A DNA stretch of 64,000 nt, taken from NCBI RefSeq assembly GCF_002155965.1, contig NZ_MUMH01000032.1, positions 1-64,000 on the forward strand, given 5' to 3'. The DNA comes from Allokutzneria sp. NRRL B-24872 (GTDB lineage: Bacteria > Actinomycetota > Actinomycetes > Mycobacteriales > Pseudonocardiaceae). The notes beneath the pieces are model-generated. The model had not been told where the DNA came from. It did no database searches and worked only from the letters and a program-made list of their open reading frames with translations. A program made the translations under genes and the position numbers. Below are positions 42,691 through 52,227 of this stretch, one piece after another. The first letter of the stretch is position 1. Every line of letters starts with the position of its first letter.

Positions 42691-44468
42691 AGGACCGGGG
42701 CAACTGGGCACGCGCGCTGCGGCTGCTGTGGGAGGTCAGCCCGTGGCACGTCGGCAGCGTGATCGCGGTGGCGGCGCTCACCTCCCTGGTGCCCGCCGCC
42801 ACCGTGCAGCTGACCACGCTCGCCGTGCAGGGCGTGGCCGACGCCGTGGCGACCAGGGGCGCTCCGGCCGCGGTGGACAGCGCGTTCACCGCCGGAGTGG
42901 CGCTGTGCGCGCTGATGGTCATCACGCACGTGCTCTCGACCTGCCGGGCCTACCTGGAAACCCTGCTCCAGCTGCGGATGTCCAACACCGTCAACGAGCA
43001 GATCATGGCCAAGGCGACGCGGCTGCGGCTGGAGCACTTCGAGGACTCCACCACCTACGACCGGCTCCAGCGCGCCAGCCGCGAGGCCGCCTACCGGCCG
43101 TACCAGATCTTCGCGCACCTGATCACCACCGTCTCCAGCGCGGTGTCGCTGGTCGCCGTCAGCGTGGTCCTGCTGTCCTGGAACGTCGGCGTGGCCGTGG
43201 CGATCCTGCTGGCGCCCCTGCCCTCCCTGGCCAGCAGGGTGTTCTACAGCCGCGTCGGGTGGAAGATCGAGAACGAGCGCTCCGCCGACCGCCGCCGCGC
43301 CACCTACCTCCAGTACCTGGTGACCAACGACCGCTCCTTCAAGGAGACGCACCTCTTCGGGCTCGGGCCGCTGTTCCTCGGCCGCTACCGGGACCTGATC
43401 TCGCGCTTCTACCGGGTGGACCGCGACCTGGAGCGCAGACAGGCACTGGTGTCCGGGGTGCTCGGGCTGCTCAGCGTGTGCGCGGCGGTGGGCGCTGCGC
43501 TCTTCGCGCTGAACGTGACCATGGCCGCCGGGCAGGTCGGGCAGTTCGCCGGCTACCTGTCCGCGATCACCCTCGTGCAGGCCACCGTGCAGTCGCTGTT
43601 CGGCGGGATGGCCATGCTCTACGAGCACAACCTGTTCCTGGGCAACCTGTTTGGCTTCCTCGACATCGAGGAGAGCGGACCGGCCAGTGGCACGCGGCCG
43701 TTCCCGCCGGTGCTCAGCACGGGCATCGAGTTCCGCGACGTCAGCTTCACCTACCCCGGCACCGACACCCCCGTGCTCTCGGGGCTCGACCTCGTGCTGC
43801 CCGCCGGGAAGTGCGTCGCGCTCGTCGGGCAGAACGGCGCGGGCAAGACCACCCTGGTGAAGCTGCTGGCCCGCTTCTACGAGCCGACCGGCGGCCAGAT
43901 CCTCATCGACGGCGTCCCGCTGGCCGAGTACGACCTCGACGACCTGCGCGCCAACATCGGCGTGATCTTCCAGGACTTCGTGCAGTACGAGGCGAGCGCG
44001 CGGGAGAACATCGGCTTCGGGCGCGCCGCCGACCTGGCGGACACCGCCGCCATCAGGGGCGCGGCCGGACGCGCCGACGCACTGTCCTTTGTGGAGTGTC
44101 TGCCGAAGGGGCTGGACACCCAGCTCGGCAGGTGGTTCGCCGGGGGCAGCCAGCTCTCCGGCGGCCAGTGGCAGAAGGTCGCGCTGTCCAGGGCCTTCCT
44201 CCGGGACGCGCCGATCATGGTGCTGGACGAGCCGACCGCGGCCATCGACGCCGCCGCGGAGGCCGAGATCTTCACCCGGATGACCGAGATCGCCGGACGC
44301 GCGACCACCCTGCTGATCGCGCACCGCTTCTCCACCGTGCGCACCGCCGACCACATCGTCGTCATCGACAACGGCCGAGTCCTCGAAGAGGGCGCGCACA
44401 GTGACCTGATGGCGGTCGATGGCGTCTACGCCAAGCTGTTCCGCCTCCAGGCCGCTGGCTACACCTGA
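42687..44468 (+). CDS. lanT: Lanthipeptide ABC exporter LanT
   Basis: A 593-residue half-transporter: six membrane helices (~15-320) and an ATPase with Walker A GQNGAGKTT (381-389), signature LSGGQWQKVALSRAF and Walker B PIMVLDEPTAAID. It has no N-terminal C39 peptidase domain, so it exports but does not cleave leaders. Start GTG overlaps the lanB stop. It probably exports the modified, still leader-bearing peptides. A weak 7-bp hairpin (44481-44507) follows. Confidence 0.93.
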   Translation: MKDRGNWARALRLLWEVSPWHVGSVIAVAALTSLVPAATVQLTTLAVQGVADAVATRGAPAAVDSAFTAGVALCALMVITHVLSTCRAYLETLLQLRMSNTVNEQIMAKATRLRLEHFEDSTTYDRLQRASREAAYRPYQIFAHLITTVSSAVSLVAVSVVLLSWNVGVAVAILLAPLPSLASRVFYSRVGWKIENERSADRRRATYLQYLVTNDRSFKETHLFGLGPLFLGRYRDLISRFYRVDRDLERRQALVSGVLGLLSVCAAVGAALFALNVTMAAGQVGQFAGYLSAITLVQATVQSLFGGMAMLYEHNLFLGNLFGFLDIEESGPASGTRPFPPVLSTGIEFRDVSFTYPGTDTPVLSGLDLVLPAGKCVALVGQNGAGKTTLVKLLARFYEPTGGQILIDGVPLAEYDLDDLRANIGVIFQDFVQYEASARENIGFGRAADLADTAAIRGAAGRADALSFVECLPKGLDTQLGRWFAGGSQLSGGQWQKVALSRAFLRDAPIMVLDEPTAAIDAAAEAEIFTRMTEIAGRATTLLIAHRFSTVRTADHIVVIDNGRVLEEGAHSDLMAVDGVYAKLFRLQAAGYT

Positions 44469-44554
44469 GCCCTACCGCAAGTCCTCGTGATCATCCGCCG
44501 CGAGGACACGGCACCCGGGGAAATGCGTGCACCAGGCGAACGACTACGGGCGAA

Positions 44555-45619
44555 CTACGGTTTCGCGGGGCGGCGCTGGGGCTCGCAGCACAGCGGCGCG
44601 CACGGAGCGCCGTTCACGGTGCAACCGCCGTGCGGCAACACGGAAAGCTTGCGCGGCGCAACGCCTTCGATGTGCTCGCGAACGAGTTCCACCACCAGCT
44701 CCGCGAAACGCGGGTCCGGTCCGGCCGTCCCGGCGCGCGCCCACGACATGCCGAGCTTCTCCGCGTGCTCGCGCGCCTCGGTGTCCAGGTCCCAGATGAC
44801 TTCGAGGTGGTCGCTGACGAAGCCGATCGGACACGCCACCACGGCGCTGACGTTCTCCGCGTTGAGCGCGTCGAGGTGGTCGACGATGTCCGGCTCCAAC
44901 CACGGCACCTGGGGCGGGCCGGACCGCGACTGCCACACCACGTCGTGCTGCGGCATGTCGGCGGCCAGCGACACCAGGCGCGAGGCCTCGGCGATCTGCC
45001 GCGAGTAGCGGTGTCCGCCCTCCTCCGGCGGCCCCGACGCGCGGTCCGCGCTCGTCGGGACGGAGTGCGCGGTGAAGACGAGCCGCGCTCCGGCGCGCTG
45101 GGCTTCCGGCAGCTCCTCGCGCGCGGCGAGGACCGCGTCGGTGCACGCGTCGACGAACAGCGGGTGGTCGTAGAAGTGGCGCAGCTTCACCAGTTCCGGC
45201 GCGGACTCCCCGACGGCGGCGCGAGCGCGCTCGATGTCCTCGTCGTACTGGCGGCAGGCGGAGTAACCACCATAGGCACTGGTGGCGAACACGAGCGCGC
45301 GCTTCACGCCGTCCTCGGCCATCTTCGCGACGGTGTCCTCCACCATCGGGTGCCAGTTGCGGTTGCCGAAGTAGACCGGCAGGTCGAGCCCGCGGCGCTC
45401 CAGCTCCGCGCGCACCGCGTCGATGATCTCCAGGTTCAGCCGGTTGATCGGCGAGACACCGCCGAAGTGCTGGTAGTGCTCCTCGACCGCGTCCAGGCGC
45501 TCAGGCGGGACTCCGCGGCCCCGCACCACGTTCTCCAGGAACGGGCGGACCTCTTCAGGTCCTTCCGGTCCGCCGAAGGACAGCACCAGCACCGCGTCGA
45601 AGCCACTCACACCAACCAT
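44555..45619 (-). CDS. hemH: Ferrochelatase (coproporphyrin type)
   Basis: Inserts ferrous iron into the porphyrin ring; in actinomycetes the substrate is coproporphyrin III. 354 residues from ATG at 45619. [12 protein letters not shown] at the start, catalytic His in [12 protein letters not shown], and a second motif [13 protein letters not shown]. The C-terminal cysteines ([15 protein letters not shown]) fit the [2Fe-2S] cluster of actinobacterial enzymes. It follows fabG and inhA as in mycobacteria (hemZ). Confidence 0.95.
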   Translation of the reverse strand: MVGVSGFDAVLVLSFGGPEGPEEVRPFLENVVRGRGVPPERLDAVEEHYQHFGGVSPINRLNLEIIDAVRAELERRGLDLPVYFGNRNWHPMVEDTVAKMAEDGVKRALVFATSAYGGYSACRQYDEDIERARAAVGESAPELVKLRHFYDHPLFVDACTDAVLAAREELPEAQRAGARLVFTAHSVPTSADRASGPPEEGGHRYSRQIAEASRLVSLAADMPQHDVVWQSRSGPPQVPWLEPDIVDHLDALNAENVSAVVACPIGFVSDHLEVIWDLDTEAREHAEKLGMSWARAGTAGPDPRFAELVVELVREHIEGVAPRKLSVLPHGGCTVNGAPCAPLCCEPQRRPAKP

Positions 45620-45666
45620 CCTGCCCGTCCGCGAAGTCTTTCGCTCGCGCGGGGTGCCCAACGCGA

Positions 45667-45696
45667 ACCGCCCCCGACCGAGAGGCCGGGGGCGGT
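45667..45696 (-). terminator. Hairpin between inhA-type gene and hemH
   Basis: 10-bp perfect stem (ACCGCCCCCG with CGGGGGCGGT) and a 10-base loop in the 97-bp gap after the reductase stop. hemH may therefore have its own promoter or be reached by read-through. Confidence 0.7.
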
Positions 45697-45716
45697 CGCG
45701 GACAGCTCGTGCGGGA

Positions 45717-46520
45717 TCAGTCCTTGGGCGTCGGCGCGAACGGCTCGACGCGGTCACCGATGGCCGAGAAACCGCCGTCGGCCCAGACCATCGTGCCGGT
45801 GGTGACGGGCATCCAGTCGGAGAGCATCACGCAGCAGGTCTTCGCCGCGCCCGTGCGGTCGGCCGGGTTCCAGCCGAGCGGGGAGCGCGCGTTCCACTGG
45901 CTCTCCATCTCGCTGAAGTTCGGGATGGAGCGCGCGGCCGTGGTGCGCAGCGGGCCCGCCGAGACCAGGTTCACCCGGATCTTGTGCAGCCTGCCCATCT
46001 CGCGGGCGAGGTAGCGGTTGATCGACTCCAGCGCCGCCTTGGCCGCGCCCATCCAGTTGTAGTTCTGCCACGCGTAGCGCGCGTCGAAGTCCAGGCCGAC
46101 GATCGAGGCGCCCTCGCCCATCAGCGGCAGGCACGCCTTGGTCAGCGACGCGAAGGAGTACGCGGAGACGTGCATCGCGGTCGCGACGTCCTCCCACGGC
46201 GTGTCCAGGTAGTCGCCGAGCATGCAGGACTGCGGCGCGAACCCGATGGAGTGCAGCACCCCGTCGAGCCCGTCCACGTGCTCGCCGACGCGCGCGGCGA
46301 GGGTGTCCAGGTGCTCCTGGTTGGTCACGTCCAGCTCGAGCACGACCGGCGGCTCGGGCAGGCGCTTGGCGATGCGCTCCACCAGGCTCATCCGGCCGAA
46401 GCCGGTGAGCACGACCGTGGCGCCCTGCTGCTGCGCGATCTTCGCGACGTCGAACGCGATCGAGGACTCCGTGATCACGCCCGTGATCAGCAGTCGTTTA
46501 CCGGCAAGCAGACCCGACAC
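45717..46520 (-). CDS. fabI: Enoyl-ACP reductase, InhA/FabI type
   Basis: NADH-dependent reduction of 2-enoyl-ACP, the last step of each fatty-acid elongation cycle. 267 residues. [16 protein letters not shown] binds [11 protein letters not shown] contains the Ser equivalent to InhA S94; catalytic Tyr and Lys are in [13 protein letters not shown]. Very similar in layout to M. tuberculosis InhA. It follows fabG by 40 bp. GTG start at 46520. Confidence 0.95.
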   Translation of the reverse strand: MSGLLAGKRLLITGVITESSIAFDVAKIAQQQGATVVLTGFGRMSLVERIAKRLPEPPVVLELDVTNQEHLDTLAARVGEHVDGLDGVLHSIGFAPQSCMLGDYLDTPWEDVATAMHVSAYSFASLTKACLPLMGEGASIVGLDFDARYAWQNYNWMGAAKAALESINRYLAREMGRLHKIRVNLVSAGPLRTTAARSIPNFSEMESQWNARSPLGWNPADRTGAAKTCCVMLSDWMPVTTGTMVWADGGFSAIGDRVEPFAPTPKD

Positions 46521-46560
46521 CTAGCACCCTCCGAAGTGGACAGTCAGAACGAGGAAGAAC

Positions 46561-47298
<738 letters not shown>

Positions 47299-47391
47299 TC
47301 AGGCTATCTGGTCAGCGACAAACCCGAATACCCCGCCCCCGCGCGCCAACCACACGCCACGCTCACACCCGATCATTAGCCTTTTCTCCAC

Positions 47392-47403
47392 ATAATCGAT
47401 TAT
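47392..47403. promoter_or_regulatory. A+T-rich palindrome before the lipoprotein gene
   Basis: ATAATCGATTAT is a perfect 12-bp palindrome ending 15 bp before the ATG at 47419, in otherwise G+C-rich DNA. It overlaps the expected promoter and ribosome-site region. A GntR regulator is encoded right after this gene and is a candidate to bind it. Confidence 0.6.
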
Positions 47404-47418
47404 CTGGAGGATGAGCTC

Positions 47419-48135
47419 ATGGACGTGCGCAAGGTGACCAGGCGGACGCTGCTGGCCGGCGCCGCGTTCGGGATCGGGCTGGCCGGGGGCTGCGACTACG
47501 AGCAGTGGCGCGGTCTCGGCGCCGGGGGCATCCCGAACACCCCCGCGGGCTGGCTCCAGGTCAGCTGGCTGCGGACGCAGAAGCGCGAAGCCAGGGACCC
47601 CGGCGTGTTCCGCCCGCTCGTCGGCCGGCCCGGTGACGGACGCTGGCTCGGGCCGATCCCGCACCGGCAGGGGCCGCGGCCGAGCGTCGCCCCGCACCCC
47701 GTGCCGCACCGGCAGACCGACCAGCCCGGGTCGCTGCGCGGTCGCGTCGCCGCGCTCGACCACTTCGACGCCCGCGCGGCGCGCGAGCCCGCCGTCATCG
47801 GCTACCGCAGGAGCTTCTTCGAGAAGCACAGCGACGCCATCACCGTCGTCGACCTCGCTCGCGCTCCCGAGGTGATCCGCGTGACCCACGGCGAGGCCGC
47901 GCACATCCACCCCACCGACGGGTCCATGCACATGATCTTCAGTCCCACCGACGCGATCACCGTGCTGGAGACCGGTTGGGGCGAACGGCACCCGCTCGCC
48001 GGCGACTACCCGAACATGCCCCTGCCCTACGTGTTCGTCTACTCGCCGCGCACCGTCGAGGAGGCCGACGTGGTCCGGCGGTTGCTCGACGCCTCGGCCG
48101 GTTACGCCAGCAGCGCGCCTCAGCTCTCCGCGTGA
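47419..48135 (+). CDS. Tat-exported lipoprotein with luciferase-like (DUF5519) domain
   Basis: 238 residues. TRRTLLAGAAFG with lipobox GLAGGCD marks a Tat-exported lipoprotein. The C-terminal half, HIHPTDGSMHMIFSPTDAIT and GWGERHPLAG, resembles the luciferase-domain/DUF5519 family from memory; the His-rich motif could bind metal. Activity unknown. Its 3' end overlaps the converging GntR gene by 16 bp. Confidence 0.75.
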   Translation: MDVRKVTRRTLLAGAAFGIGLAGGCDYEQWRGLGAGGIPNTPAGWLQVSWLRTQKREARDPGVFRPLVGRPGDGRWLGPIPHRQGPRPSVAPHPVPHRQTDQPGSLRGRVAALDHFDARAAREPAVIGYRRSFFEKHSDAITVVDLARAPEVIRVTHGEAAHIHPTDGSMHMIFSPTDAITVLETGWGERHPLAGDYPNMPLPYVFVYSPRTVEEADVVRRLLDASAGYASSAPQLSA

Positions 48136-48803
48136 CAGCCGTCGGTCAGGCCCGCCGCCGTGAGGGTCAGGTGCTCCGCGAGTGCCTGACTCGCCGCGTC
48201 CGCGTCGCGGGCCAGCGCCGCCTCCTCAAGGCCTCGGTGCTCCGCCACCAGGTCCCGCGCCGGGTTCCGGTTCAGCGACCAGCGCCTGGCCAGCTCGCTC
48301 GCCACCCACATGCGGTCGAAGCTGTCCAGCAGCACCGCGTTGCCGCAGCCCTCCAGCAGCGCCCGGTGGAAGTCCCGGTGCGCCACCGACCAGGCTTCGC
48401 TGAAGTACTCGCCCTCCTCCGGCACGTGCATCGGCGTCCTCGACAGCCTGTGGTGCGCCGCCCGCACCCGCGCCTCCCACTCGAGGTCGCCGCGCTCGAT
48501 CGCCATCCGCAGCACCACCGGCTCCACCGTCCTGCGGGCTTCGGCGATCTCCTGCCACCGCTGGTCGGAGAACGCCGGAACCGCGAACCCCCGGTTCGGC
48601 AGACGGTCCGCGATGCCCTCGCCCACCGCCCGCACCAGCGCTTCGCGCACCACCACCAGGCTCACCCCGTGGCGCGTCGCCAGCTCCTGCGGCTTCAACG
48701 CCTGCCCCGGCACGAACTCGCCGCGCATGATCGCGTCCCGGAGGTCGGTGTACACCTGCTCCGTCAGCATCCGCTTCGGCGAACCGTCCACCCGCTGAGC
48801 CAT
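48120..48803 (-). CDS. GntR-family regulator (FadR/FCD subgroup)
   Basis: 227 residues. Winged HTH at the N-terminus (KRMLTEQVYTDLRDAIMRGE... LATRHGVSLVVVREALVRAV) and an all-helical FCD ligand domain after residue ~75. FCD domains usually bind carboxylic acids through a metal with conserved Asp and His. It converges on the lipoprotein gene. The palindrome at 47392 is a possible target. Confidence 0.92.
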   Translation of the reverse strand: MAQRVDGSPKRMLTEQVYTDLRDAIMRGEFVPGQALKPQELATRHGVSLVVVREALVRAVGEGIADRLPNRGFAVPAFSDQRWQEIAEARRTVEPVVLRMAIERGDLEWEARVRAAHHRLSRTPMHVPEEGEYFSEAWSVAHRDFHRALLEGCGNAVLLDSFDRMWVASELARRWSLNRNPARDLVAEHRGLEEAALARDADAASQALAEHLTLTAAGLTDGCHAES

Positions 48804-49148
48804 GCCCTGACTCTAAGCCGTGTCCTGCACGTCACGGGGCGTGCCCGTCTTCAAGTCCGTCGCGGAGGCGGCCCAGCTCCGCCAGGACCCATCGGCGGGT
48901 CGAGCCGGATCACCCGATCCACAGCCCGGAAGAAGTCGCACTCCTCCACCGGGATGACGTATCCCTGCCACGCCGTCGACCTCGTCCCTTGCGACGACCT
49001 TCAGCCCCACGTCGAACCTCGCCGGCTCCGTACCCTGACGCTCGCCAGGTCCACCACCCGCTACGGCCGCTGTGGATCAAGGGCAAGGGCCAGCTGGGCT
49101 ACATCCGCATGGCACTCGTCACGTAGCGGTCGTGCGAAGTCGGCGGTG
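48804..49148. other. Intergenic region with possible decayed coding sequence
   Basis: 345 bp without a convincing gene. On the plus strand a frame ends PLWIKGKGQLGYIRMALVT and stop at about 49126. On the minus strand a stretch reads GYVIPVEECDFFRAVDRVIR near 48900-48960. Neither has a start or a recognised family, so both may be gene remnants. The promoter of the following gene should be within the last 100 bp. Confidence 0.35.
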
Positions 49149-49841
49149 ATGGCGCACGATCTCGGAGTGGACACCGAGGCGGTCATCACGGAGCTGTACG
49201 GCCTGGAGCCGGGCGAGTTCACGGCGGCGCGCAACGCGCGGGTCTCGGAGGCGAAGCGGGACGGGAGGACCGAAGCGGCGGAGGCGATTTCGGGGCTGCG
49301 CAAGCCTTCCACGTCGGCGTGGTTGGTGAACCGGCTCGTCCGCGAGCACTCCGGGGAGGTGGACGGGCTCCTGGAACTGGGAGTCGATTTGCGGACCGCG
49401 CACACCACGCTCGACGGGGCGAAGCTGCGGGAGTTGGGGCAGCGGCGGCACAAGGTGGTGCGCGAGCTGATCCGGTTGGCCGCCGGGATGCACTCGCTCA
49501 GCGCGACGGTGGAGCGGGAGCTTGAGCAGACACTGACGACCGCGCTGAGCGACCCGGAAGCGGCGGCGGTGTTGGAGGCGGGGCGGCTGACCACGACGTT
49601 GCGGCTGGACGACCGCGCGAGCTGGCCGGAGGTGACCGCGGCCCTGCCGGTGAAGCGCGCCAAGGAAAAGCCCAAGCTCGACAGGAAGAAGCTCGCGGAG
49701 GCGGAAGCGGAGTTCCGGGCCGCGGAGACCGAGCGGGCGGAGGCGCGGCAACAGCTGGACGCGGCGCGCGAACGCTTGGCAGCGGCGGAAAAGCTCGTCG
49801 ACCAAGCACGTGAGAAGGTCGACCGCCTCAAGCAGGGGTAG
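49149..49841 (+). CDS. Conserved actinomycete protein with C-terminal coiled coil
   Basis: A 230-residue soluble protein, ATG at 49149. The N-terminus (LYGLEPGEFTAARNARVSEA and RKPSTSAWLVNRLVRE) resembles a widespread unnamed actinobacterial family. Residues ~175-228 form a long charged coiled coil (Ala/Glu/Arg/Lys heptads). Function unknown. Its end overlaps the converging oxidoreductase gene by 14 bp. Confidence 0.8.
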   Translation: MAHDLGVDTEAVITELYGLEPGEFTAARNARVSEAKRDGRTEAAEAISGLRKPSTSAWLVNRLVREHSGEVDGLLELGVDLRTAHTTLDGAKLRELGQRRHKVVRELIRLAAGMHSLSATVERELEQTLTTALSDPEAAAVLEAGRLTTTLRLDDRASWPEVTAALPVKRAKEKPKLDRKKLAEAEAEFRAAETERAEARQQLDAARERLAAAEKLVDQAREKVDRLKQG

Positions 49842-50712
49842 CCGACCGGAGCAGTTCGGTCAGCACGGAGATGCTGTCGCCCGCATGGCCTTCGGCGACC
49901 GCGCGGCGGAGCAGGTCGTGCATGGGCGCGAGCCAACTGACGTCGATGCCGCTCTCCCGGCCGACCTCCTCGTCGTGGGCGATGCCCTCGTGGAACAGCC
50001 CGAGCGACGAAGCGGGCTCGCCGTAGCTCCCCGAGTCGATTTCCCTTGCCAGGCTTGGCAGAACCGAGCCGATCATCTGGAGCCAGGACACGGTGTACGG
50101 CACCAGGGAACTCGCGGGCAGACCTCGGCCGGTGACCAGTGCGGCGGCTTGGAAGAACCCGAGCAGAGCGGGCAACAGCGTTCCGCCGACGGCGTACTCG
50201 TAGAGCGCGGCAAGGTCGATCTCCTCGCCGAGGTGCACGGTCTGACCGCCGAGCACGCGCAGCGTCTCCTCGTAGCGGTCGAACACCGCCTTGTCGCCGC
50301 TGTAGCAGAGCAGCGTGTCGGGCGCGCCCACCGCGGCCGGAACGTTCTTCACCGCACCGTCGAGGTAGGCAGCGCCACGCTCAGCAGCCCACTCGGCAGT
50401 TCTCCTTGCGCCACCAGGGGTTCCGCTGTTCAGCGTGATCAGCGTTCGGCCTTCGAGACGCGCGGGCTCCAACGCCGCGACGGTGGCCTCGTAGGTGGTG
50501 AGGCAGGTGATCACGAGCGGACTCGCCGCAACAGCGTCCACAATGGACAGCTCGTGCACCGCGCCTTCGGCGGCCAGCGCGGCGCCCTTCGCCCCGGTCC
50601 TGTTCCACACGGTGGTGCGATGGCCAGCCCGCACGAACGCGCGCGCCAGCTCGGCCCCCATCGAGCCGAGACCGACGAGCGTGACGTCCACGCGGTTGTT
50701 GTTGTCCGACAT
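49828..50712 (-). CDS. NAD(P)-dependent oxidoreductase of the 6PGDH/imine-reductase group
   Basis: 294 residues from ATG at 50712. N-terminal Rossmann domain with GLGSMGAELARAFVRAGH and NRT, the NADP-preferring pattern, then an all-helical C-terminal domain. The TLNSGTPGGAR loop resembles the substrate loop of beta-hydroxyacid dehydrogenases and imine reductases. It is divergent from the HxlR regulator, 66 bp away, which probably controls it. Confidence 0.88.
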   Translation of the reverse strand: MSDNNNRVDVTLVGLGSMGAELARAFVRAGHRTTVWNRTGAKGAALAAEGAVHELSIVDAVAASPLVITCLTTYEATVAALEPARLEGRTLITLNSGTPGGARRTAEWAAERGAAYLDGAVKNVPAAVGAPDTLLCYSGDKAVFDRYEETLRVLGGQTVHLGEEIDLAALYEYAVGGTLLPALLGFFQAAALVTGRGLPASSLVPYTVSWLQMIGSVLPSLAREIDSGSYGEPASSLGLFHEGIAHDEEVGRESGIDVSWLAPMHDLLRRAVAEGHAGDSISVLTELLRSATPA

Positions 50713-50778
50713 GTGATTCATGCTTGCCGTGCACGCACCATCGGACAAGTACCCACCTTTTCGTCAGTGAGGAAGCCC

Positions 50779-51132
50779 GTGAAGAAGCGGACCTACACCT
50801 GCGGCATGGACGCGGCGCTGGACGTCGTCGGCGGCAAGTGGAAGGCGCTGATCCTGTGGGCGCTGCACGAACAGCCGCTGCGGTTCGGCGCGCTGCGCAG
50901 GGAGGTCCCGGGCATCAGCGAGAAGATCCTCACCGCGCAGCTGCGCGAGATGGAGGCCGCCGAGCTGGTCTGCCGCGAGGTCCACGACCAGGTGCCGCCA
51001 AAGGTCGTCTACTCGCTCACCGAGTTCGGGCAGTCGCTCAACACCGCGTTGGTCCCGCTCGGCGTGTGGGGCGAGGACAACATGGAGCGGATCGTCGCGA
51101 TCCCTCGTGCAGGACAGCTGGCGGTGCCGTGA
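50779..51132 (+). CDS. HxlR-family transcriptional regulator
   Basis: 117 residues from the GTG at 50779, which has GAGGAAG just before it; a GTG at 50767 is possible. Core signature DVVGGKWKALILWALHEQPLRFGALRR and the winged HTH EVPGISEKILTAQLREMEA. A cysteine near the start (TYTCGMDAAL) is typical of redox or aldehyde-sensing HxlR proteins. Likely regulator of the divergent oxidoreductase. Confidence 0.93.
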   Translation: MKKRTYTCGMDAALDVVGGKWKALILWALHEQPLRFGALRREVPGISEKILTAQLREMEAAELVCREVHDQVPPKVVYSLTEFGQSLNTALVPLGVWGEDNMERIVAIPRAGQLAVP

Positions 51133-51169
51133 CCGGTGCCGCGCTGACGCACCGGTCACGACGTCCATG

Positions 51170-51499
51170 TCAGCAGGTCTCGCCCATGTAGGACGGCTCG
51201 CGCAGGACGCTGGGCCGCTTGGCGATGTAGAACTCCTCGCCGGGAGCGACGCACTTCTGGACGGTCAAGGCCATTCCGGCGGCCCAGATGTCGGCGGACA
51301 CGAGCACCTTGCTGCCGTCGCTCGTGCAGTGGCGGTACCAGCTCTCGTCGTCGTTGAGGTCAGGCGTGCCCATGTCCTTCCAGAACGCCCCTCCGACACA
51401 GGGCAGCGGAGCGGCGGCGTTGGCGGCGGGCACCGCTACGAGACCGGTCGCCAGAACGGCGCCGACGAGGACCGGAAGCGTGCGTGCGCGCAATGACAT
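51170..51499 (-). CDS. Small secreted cysteine-containing protein (DUF6355-like)
   Basis: 109 residues. Signal peptide MSLRARTLPVLVGAVLATGL with cleavage near ANAAA. The mature part has four Cys (LPCVGG, RHCTSDG, QKCVAPG and terminal GETC), consistent with two disulfides. HCTSDGSK and the C-terminal Cys resemble, from memory, DUF6355 proteins, often labelled natural-product biosynthesis proteins. Function unknown. Confidence 0.7.
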   Translation of the reverse strand: MSLRARTLPVLVGAVLATGLVAVPAANAAAPLPCVGGAFWKDMGTPDLNDDESWYRHCTSDGSKVLVSADIWAAGMALTVQKCVAPGEEFYIAKRPSVLREPSYMGETC

Positions 51500-51597
51500 G
51501 GAGTTCTCCTAGCGGCGGGAAATGATCATGAATCATGCTCGGCCGCGGCGCGCATCGCGCAAACGTTTTCACCAGACGTGAATGCTTCACTGGAGGA

Positions 51598-52158
51598 GTG
51601 ATCGATCAGGAGCGCTCGACCCAGCAGTTGCGAGAGCTCGGCGTCGCCGGTCGAGGGCGGTCCGCTCGGCGTGATCTCCGCGCCGTACGACGTGCGGAGG
51701 ACGCCGAGCTGGAACATGGGGGTTGTCGCGGAGACGTTCTGGCAGCTGCCGGGAGTGCTCCGAGGTGACCACCCGACGTCGACCTTCGCCGCGGTCGGAC
51801 CGCACGCCGAACGGATCGTCGCGCCGCAGCCGCTCTCCCCGCCGCACGGCCTCCACAGCCCGGTTGGCAGGGCGCACGAGAGGACCGGGTGCTCGTGCGC
51901 GACGGTGGCAGCCTCCGCGAAGTGGTGATCACCGAGCCCAACCACCGCTGCCAGGGTTTCGCCGCCGCTGACGACTGGCTGCGCGAGCAGGGAGCACTGC
52001 GTGAAGGCCGTGTCGGCAACGCCGAAGCCCGGCTGTTCGCGGCGCAAGACCTCGTGCGAGTCGTCGTCCCTCGGCTCTCCGCCGAGCCGATGCGGCTGCT
52101 GTGCGCGCGGGGCTCCGGCTGCGAGGACGCCTGGCTCTCCGTCCTAAGCGACTGTTAA
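51598..52158 (+). pseudogene. Aminoglycoside 3-N-acetyltransferase (AAC(3)) pseudogene
   Basis: Pieces of one AAC(3)-type gene lie in order but in different frames. STQQLRELGV (~51616-51645) matches the N-terminus. VISAPYDVRRTPSWNMGVVA through PPHGLHSPVGRAHE (51671-~51875) matches the middle, including TPSWNMG and DHPTSTFAAVGPHA. From 51889 another frame gives the C-terminus (FAAADDWLREQGALREGRVG). The N-terminal third and the GHD-x-NT region are deleted. No resistance is expected from this copy. Confidence 0.75.
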
Positions 52159-52197
52159 GTCTCGCCCGGTCGTCTTGCCGGGTCCTGGCCTTCGCCC

Positions 52198-52215
52198 TGA
52201 CTGTGATCGCAGTCA
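52198..52215. promoter_or_regulatory. Palindrome before the MFS gene
   Basis: TGACTG-TGATCG-CAGTCA: perfect 6-bp arms around 6 bases, ending 12 bp before the ATG and next to the AGGAGG ribosome site. Either an operator or an RNA hairpin able to influence initiation. Confidence 0.6.
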
Positions 52216-52227
52216 TGAGGAGGCCAG

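Noticed and set aside
48813-49010. 65-aa minus-strand ORF as a gene
   Set aside because: No ribosome site, no recognisable domain, and a competing frame on the same strand looks equally protein-like; treated as possible remnant DNA.
51526-52047. 173-aa minus-strand ORF over the AAC(3) remnant
   Set aside because: The plus-strand frames match AAC(3) segments in order, so the minus-strand frame is a shadow.
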